Below are positions 56,930-64,000 of a DNA stretch of 64,000 nucleotides, piece after piece. How positions within the stretch are numbered: position 1 is the first letter of the stretch; each line of letters starts with the position of its first letter. The DNA is from Cryptomeria japonica (taxonomy: Eukaryota; Streptophyta; Pinopsida; Cupressales; Cupressaceae). Location: positions 471,128,400 to 471,192,399 of the forward strand of contig NC_081406.1 in assembly GCF_030272615.1 (NCBI RefSeq), written 5' to 3'. Both the position numbers and the translations under genes were made by a program. The notes below the pieces were generated by a model. It was not told the DNA's origin. It saw nothing but the letters and a program-made list of their open reading frames with translations, and did no database searches.

Positions 56930-57783
56930 ATCAAAAACGTATAAACAGAGGGCAAAACCGTGAGGAATTTAAAAAATTTTGAAAACATTTTCAAAAGCCT
57001 CTCATTATCAACAACATTTTTCATCAAAACAGAGTAGCGAAAACAAACCGTTAAGACTATTTCTTGAGCTAAATTTGTGTCAAAACAAACGTTGTAAAAA
57101 TCCTAAACAAATTGCACGATAAAACATGTCTATCTTATCATAATCCGGAAACCTCATCATCAGTATCAACATAATCCTTTACCATCTTACAGATTTTATC
57201 TCAAAAACACTTGTTTAAAATTTTCAAGTTGTCAAATCAAGTCTCCATATTGGGAGGCTTTTATCCATATCATTTGACACGCTTTGTCGTGAAGGGGCAT
57301 CTAAACCTTCACTTTGATAGAGTAAGATTTGAAATTTTTCAAAACAAAATCAACTGAATCCAAACAAATCAAAGGAAACCTTTGATCACTCATGCATGAC
57401 TAATCCCCATATTCTGAGAAGAAAGAACCTTTATCGTAACATCACATTGAAGAAATAACAACCTAGTTTTTCCAAGTTCATCAAGAGAAACAAGTTTTTA
57501 TACATCAATCATCAACTCTTCAAATCTCATTGGGTATTCCTTCATCACATCAAACGTTATATCCAAAACAAATCCAATGAATTTGACAAAGAACCCTTGA
57601 AGGCAAGAGCCTACTGTCAAAAGTCTGCTTTTAATCAAATCATAAACCGCGGAGGAAAAATCAATTTAGCATTCTTGCCCGACGAGTGTATCACTTATAA
57701 CACATCTCGACTAGAACCACCCACCCCTGAGCAACACATCGAAGAGGATTTTGTTCCCTTTGTCACAAAAAGTTTCTACTAAA
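56930..57783 (+). other. Leader of element D
   Basis: AT-rich sequence before the gag ATG with no clear ORF. It is presumed to be LTR U5 and/or 5' untranslated leader. No convincing primer-binding site was recognised. Confidence 0.45.
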
Positions 57784-60700
57784 ATGCCTATTACTCGCTC
57801 TCAAAGAAACCAACAAAGCGAGACACACGCAGAGTCTAGTATGAATCGAAGATTGTCAAATCCTTTTGAAGTTCCACACTTAGAAGAAACTGAAATTTCT
57901 GAAGCGCTTCTTCAGGAATGTCAGGAAAACCCTTCATTCCAAAAACTTGTGGAAAGGCTTATGGAAACTAACAAAGAAAAGTATCTACTCATGCTCACAA
58001 GTAAAGGTGTTAAACTTCCCGAAGATTTAGACACAAACATCTTTGGAACCGGATCTCGACAATATGCATATCAAGAACAACAAAGAGAAGAAGAAACTCG
58101 TAACTTTGAACAACACATACCTGAGCAACACATTCCAGAACAACGCATACCAGAAATGCGTATACCTGAGCTAGAAACACCAGAGCAAAATATACCGTTT
58201 ACCACACCTTTTCAACTGAGAACTAATACAAGGGAAGAACTCTTCCCTCGACAAGACAATATACCTTTGGATTCTCTCACTCAACAAATGCAAATGTTAC
58301 AACGACAAATGCAGGATATGCAACAAGGAACAATAGTGTGGTACTCTTTAAACGAAATCTATCCTTATCCATTTGACAGAAGATTGAACATGGTGCCTTT
58401 TCCTCCAAACTCAGACGTTCCCAAATTTGATAAATATGATGGGAAAAGTGATCCCCGAGATCATGTTCGAGAATTTTGCACAATGAGTCTTGAATTTGCT
58501 CATGATGACACCTATCTGATGAGGTTATTCCCAAGAAGCCTGGGAGGGCAAACAATGGAATGGTTATCCAAAATTACACCACCTGTCAGATCATTTGATG
58601 AATTGGTTAACAAATTCATAACCCAATATTCCTATAACATCCAACACGCCATAACCATGCTAGATGTTTGTAATAACAAACAAAAGAACAATGAAACATT
58701 CATGATGTTCCTTCAACACTGGCGACGTATGGTATCCAGATATCCTCGAGATATTCCCAAAAAGGAGAAAATGGAAATCTTCATCGATAACTTGAATGGT
58801 GAAATGAGTTACAGACTAAAACTTCAATGCATACCATCTTTCGCTAAATTGATTGAAAATGGCATTCAAGTAGAAGAAGCATGTGTCAAAAAGGGAACAC
58901 TCAAATTCTACAAGGAAGGAACAAACTCATCAAATTACACTAACCAGAACAACACCAACCTAGACAAATCTCGATTTTGGACTCGAAACAAAAACGAAGG
59001 CAACAATGAATCATATGATCCCAAATCTAAGCAACCAGTGCTTGCATTATCCGGAAATCCTCAAAACACAAAAAATCCTAAAAATGCTAATCCAAATGCT
59101 AACACATATGCACCAAACACCGATCAAGGACAACTCAACACAAACAACACCAATGATACTCAAAGCAAAAACATGAATGCAGGACCTAACAACAATTCAC
59201 GCAACAACACGAACAATTTCCAAAAGCGTATCTTTACACCACTGGGGCAATCACTAGAATCAACATTTAGAGAACTTTTGGCACACAAGATTCTTTCTTT
59301 GCCTCCAATCAGCAACTATGAACCCCAAATCAAACCACCTTGGTGGAATGATTCACACTATTGTGATTTTAATTGTAACAAGGGTCATCGAACGAACGAT
59401 TGCATGAGATTGAAACACATGGTGCAAGACATGATTGATCGAGGTGACTTAACGGTGGATGGTCTCAAAACAAATGGTGATCACGGAGCCTTTAAAAATC
59501 CTCTCCCAAATTACAACAAAGATGGAGCTTCAACCTCGGATGATACACGCGGAGCTCGTATCAACCATATCTACAACAACACCATAAATCACATATCAGC
59601 TGAAGATCATCAAGTAAATGTCATCACCATCCGAGATCGGCGTGATCATGAATCTGTCAATGTGACAACCCGAACTCAGAAATATGTCTTGAAAGGACAT
59701 ACGTCACCTACAACTACCACACCAAAAATCCAATATGACTCGGTTAGCCAACTACGCAAAACTCCAGCTCAGATATCTATACTAGAATTGCTGAAACTAT
59801 CACCGAAGCACAAAGACATCTTGGAACAAGTACTATTGGAAACTAATGTACCTCAAAATCTGGATACAGACAGATTTCAAGCCATGGTCACCCATATGAC
59901 TGGACCTCATAACCTCACCTTCTCAGAACATGACGATGCTTCCTTAAACCATCCGCATAACACTCCTCTCCATATCGAAGTCATTGTTTGCAAACATCGA
60001 GTAAAAAGAGTCTTAATAGATGGAGGAGTCAGACTTAATATATGTACTTTAAAGCTTATCCATGCATTAGGCTTCTCAGAAGAGTCTATTGATCCCTGTA
60101 AGAAGATTACCATAAAGGCATATGATGATGAGGAAAGGTCCTCTAAAGGAACTGTGATATTACCTATTCAAGTGGGACCAGTGCAAAAAGATACTATATG
60201 TCAGGTCTTAGACATAGATCTTACCTACAATATTTTGTTAGGGCGACCCTGGATACATGAAATGCAAGCAGTACCTTCTACGTATCACCAGTGTGTCAAA
60301 TTTCCTTATGACGAACAAGAAGTCTCCATATCTGTTGATCACAATTCATTTCAACATTGCAACGCAATGGGGGTAGCCCAAGATAGTTTGGTTCCTCATA
60401 ATAGAGAGAAACAACGATCTTTAGCATCAGATCTACAAACAACAAAGTCCAACTCCTTATTTGGAGACTTCAAACAGAAAATGCAAATCCAAGACCAAGG
60501 TATGGGAGAATACTCTTTGAAGCCCTTATGTTTGGCCAAATTGCCAACATCACCTAGATCTCATGGATTGCCTACTACATCAACACATCTGGCCACTCAG
60601 CCCATCACCAAATTTGTTGGTACCTTCATCCAATTGGGCACTCTAGCACATGAATCAGAAGACAAGGATGTTCTTAGCTGGTTATACAAAGATGAGGAAG

Positions 60701-63700
60701 AAGATAATAGAGCAGCTACTTTGGACATTGTTCTACCAACACACCTGTATCGAAAAGGATACTTAATCATGTAGCAAATGGGATATGACGGTAAAGGACC
60801 TATTGGGAAACGCAAAGAAGGAGTCACTGAACCCATAGATCTTCCTTCACAGCCTAGTAGAAACAAAGCAGGATTGGGTTGTGAGCCCACATTCCTATTA
60901 AAATGACCGCCCATCATAACTACAAAACCTCAATGGAAAGTAAAGAAGAAGTACAAAGAAGAATCCTGGCAGGAAGCACTCTTTGAATCAGCAGAAACAA
61001 TCTGCAAGGCACAGGAACGTCAAGATCAGAAGTTACATCAGGGAAAGCTTCTAAGCCATAAGAAGGCCATATCTGCAGTAATAGCTCATATTCCAACAAC
61101 AATATCTCAAGAACAAATCATATCATCTCCAGATACCATTATTCCTCCCCGAGGAAGCACAGTCTATGAACAAATACAGAAACTAGAAGACGGATCTGAC
61201 ACAGAATCAACAAAAACTATCAAAATGGTATCCATTATCAAAAATTTGTTTTCACCATACAACATACCAGTTTACAGCACTGATATAATCTGGGATGATG
61301 CCTCAGAGATTGATTCCAATGAATATGAATGGGGTACCTGCTCCAATGCTACTACGGATATCCCTGATGATACTGATTCCATATCCCTTTCTCAAGAAGA
61401 ACATAATGCACGAGATAGACCTCTTGAATTTGGACCGCAAAATATCTATGATGCCAAGGAAAACGAACAGAAACATTATGAACAAGTCTATGCGAAAGAT
61501 AATACCATCAAAGACCTCGACGAAATCCTGGACTTCTTTAAAACCAAGAATAATCACGATGAAAACTTTGTCCTAACACTTACAGTAGCAGAACTTGATC
61601 CACCTAACAATTCCTTACCACTTGTCTTTCCTGACCTCATCAACTGGGATGAACCTGAAATCCATGATATACCAATTTTCCCAGATGATGAATCTATTAT
61701 CCATTACCCATGTACTGTAAATCCAAAAACAGGCTCTACCAGTGAACAAATTAACGATGTCTGTCAATCAGGGAGTGCCAAGTCTCTCAGTCGCAAAAAT
61801 AAACCAAATCAAAGATCTGATGCTGAAAACCAGTTAATGGCAGCTCTAGATCACAAAAAAGTAAAAATAAAGGATGCATCTGAGGGTGAAAACCTTTTTA
61901 AGGCACCTAACAATGGGAGACTTGACACTCTTCCTGAGCACTTTCATGAGCGATCACCCATATTGATTGAGCCCACTCAATCAATCAACATTGGTACCAT
62001 AGAAGCAGTCAGAAACCTACACCTTGCAAAATCTCTGACAGAGGAAGAAAGATCAACATTCATCATTTTCTTTAGAGAACAACAAATTAACTTTGCTTGG
62101 TCATATGCCGATATGCCTGGAGTGGATCTGCACTTAATCATGCATCACTTGTCCATCTCTTCAGGAGTTAAACCAGTCAAGCAAAAGCTACAAAAGATGA
62201 ATCCACAGGTGGCACTCATGGTCAAAACTGAAGTAAAGAAATTATTAGACATCGGATTCATCCGACCCATTGACTATGCAGAATGGATTTCCAACATCAT
62301 TCCAGTATCAAAACCAGATGGTAGTATCAGAATATGCATTGACTTCAGAGACATCAACAAAGCTTGTCCAAAAGATGACTTTCCTCTACCCAGTATCGAC
62401 ATAATTGTAGATCTCATAGCAGGCCATGCAATGCTCTCACTAATGGACGGCTTCTCAGGCTATAATCAAATCAAAATAGCTCCAGAAGATCAAGATAAAA
62501 CCGCGTTCACTTGTCCTTGGGGAATGTACTGTTGGAATGTTATGCCTTTTGGCTTAAAGAATGCAGGGGCCACTTATCAAAGAGCAATGACAACAATATT
62601 CCATGACATGATGCACACATTTATGGAAGACTATGTGGATGATTTACTAGCTAAATCCTTCACTAGAGCAGAACATCTCGGCATCCTAACAAAGATCTTT
62701 GATCGATTGGAGAAATTCCAAGTCAGGCTTAACCCTAAGAAGTGTGTCTTTGGAGTTACATCAGGCAAGTTACTAGGCTATATAGTCTCAGCTAAAGGTA
62801 TTGAAGTAGATCCAGCAAAGGTACAAGCCATTATGGACATGCCACCACCAAAGAATATCAGGAATATCAGTCAACTCAGATCTCTACAAGGACGACTTCA
62901 ATCAATCAGGCGATTCATCACTCAACTAGCAGATAAAAGTCTACCGTTTAACCATTTACTACACAAAAATGTACCATTCAAATGGGAGACCAAGTGTGCA
63001 GAATCTTTTTACCAAATCAAATAGTACCTAATGAATCCACCAGTTCTGGTACCTCCAGTCGCAGGAAAGCCTTTTATCCTATATATCTCCACAACTGATA
63101 TATCGTTGGGGGCATTATTGGCACAAGAAGATCAACAAGGAAAGGAACGAGCCATATATTATATCAGTAGGACACTGAATGGCTATGAACTCAACTATAC
63201 GTTCATTGAAAAGGCTTTCCTCACAGTGGTCTTCGCATCTCAGAAGTTCCGACATTATATGCTAGCACACACCATTAAGCTAGTCGCAAAAATTGATCCT
63301 CTCAAATATCTACTCAGCAAGGCAGCTCTTACAGGCCGATTGGCTAAATGGGTCATGATTCTTAGTGAATTCGACATACAATACATAGAAAGATGAGCCA
63401 TCAAAGGACAAGCAATTGCAGATCAGCTGGCTGAAGCACCGTTACCAAGAAAACAAACCATGGAGATTGAATTTCTGGACAGGGATGTTCTTGCTCTTTC
63501 TACTAAACAATGGACCCTATACTTTGAGGGATCCTATACACATGGTTCAAGTGCTGGCATTCTATTCATCACTCCTAAAGGACACACTATACCAAGATCA
63601 TATAGGCTTATGTTTCCATACACAAATAATGTGGCTAAATATGAGGCATTGGTTCTAGGTATCAAAATGGCCGTAGAATGGAAAATCATAGAGTTAAAGG

Positions 63701-64000
63701 TCTATGGAGACTCACAACTAGTCATCCATCAAATCAACAACAACTATCAGACAAAAGATGACAAGCTACTACCCTACAAGCGAATGGTGGATGACTTCAA
63801 ACAGTATTTTATGCACATCACCTTCGAACAAATACCAAGATTGAACAACAAAGCAGCCGATGCAATGGCTACTATCGCTTCATTACTACAAATTCTAGAG
63901 CAACAGAGTCGTTACGAGTTTCTGGTAGAGCTACTATTCTCCCCCGCCTATGACCACTCTGAATCCCATGTTATCTATGCCTTGACTGGTTCAGATTCTC
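57784..64000 (+). pseudogene. gag-pol of Ty3/gypsy element D (Tat-like), window-truncated
   Basis: One frame runs from the ATG at 57784 (MPITRSQRNQQSE) to the window end, with only four stops: 60772 (TAG), 60904 (TGA), 63022 (TAG) and 63394 (TGA), and no frameshift. Order: repeat-rich N-terminus with EQ(H/R)IPE units; gag domain (FDKYDGKSDPRDHVREFC, about 58420-58900); CCHC-like CDFNCNKGHRTNDC near 59360; protease VLIDGGV near 60010 and ILLGRPW near 60235; a G-patch-like MGYDGKGPIGKRKEG...KAGLG (60778-60885); reverse transcriptase with IDFRDIN near 62340 and YVDD at 62632-62643; RNase H near 63060-63390; then a second RNase H (YFEGS, YEALVLGI, GDSQLVI, AADAMA) at about 63510-63880. A second RNase H after the first is a known mark of the Tat lineage. 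Integrase should follow outside the window. Confidence 0.93.

Overview
The window looks like nuclear DNA of a seed plant with a very large genome, most likely a gymnosperm such as a conifer. This is an inference from three things: one host gene whose first intron is about 36 kb and is packed with LTR retrotransposons, the mix of decayed Ty3/gypsy, Ty1/copia and L1-type elements, and the absence of any other host gene. Transposable elements account for at least 83% of the bases.

The host gene is on the minus strand and encodes serine O-acetyltransferase (SERAT), which makes O-acetylserine for cysteine synthesis. Exon 1 is at 45160-45702, exon 2 at 9174-9371 and exon 3 at 8953-9012. All junctions are GT-AG and phase 0. 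The remaining exons were not found and should lie left of base 1. Intron 1 (9372-45159) holds three separate primary insertions: a Ty1/copia element (9508-15639, minus), Ty3 element B (16086-25923, plus) and Ty3 element C (26132-43620, minus). Without them the intron would be about 2.3 kb. Intron 3 holds a solo LTR (5795-7091) and the 5' half of Ty3 element A (1-3890, minus), a relative of B.

Element C carries a nested 7,493-bp insertion (33084-40576) inside its gag. This insert has TG...CA ends and a perfect 5-bp target duplication, but no internal LTR pair and no reverse transcriptase or integrase. It contains 13 copies of a hairpin-like motif spaced about 167 bp apart, a TATA box, a 1,066-codon uncharacterised ORF, and a second TATA/polyadenylation module near its right end. 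The simplest reading is a giant solo LTR that carries its own gene. This is the most unusual structure in the window.

Upstream of SERAT lies an L1-type LINE (46339-54930, minus) with a 15-bp target duplication, ORF1 and ORF2 overlapping by ATGA, and an unusually long 3' region with a degenerate repeat array. Its tail is about 640 bp from the SERAT start codon. The right end of the window holds Ty3 element D (plus), a Tat-like element with G-patch and two RNase H domains. It runs off the window and is preceded by a 15-copy AGCGCAT array.

Almost all retroelement frames are broken by stop codons that a single transition could have made, which fits decay of methylated DNA. The SERAT exons are open. 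Nothing here resembles a bacterial operon, CRISPR array or phage.
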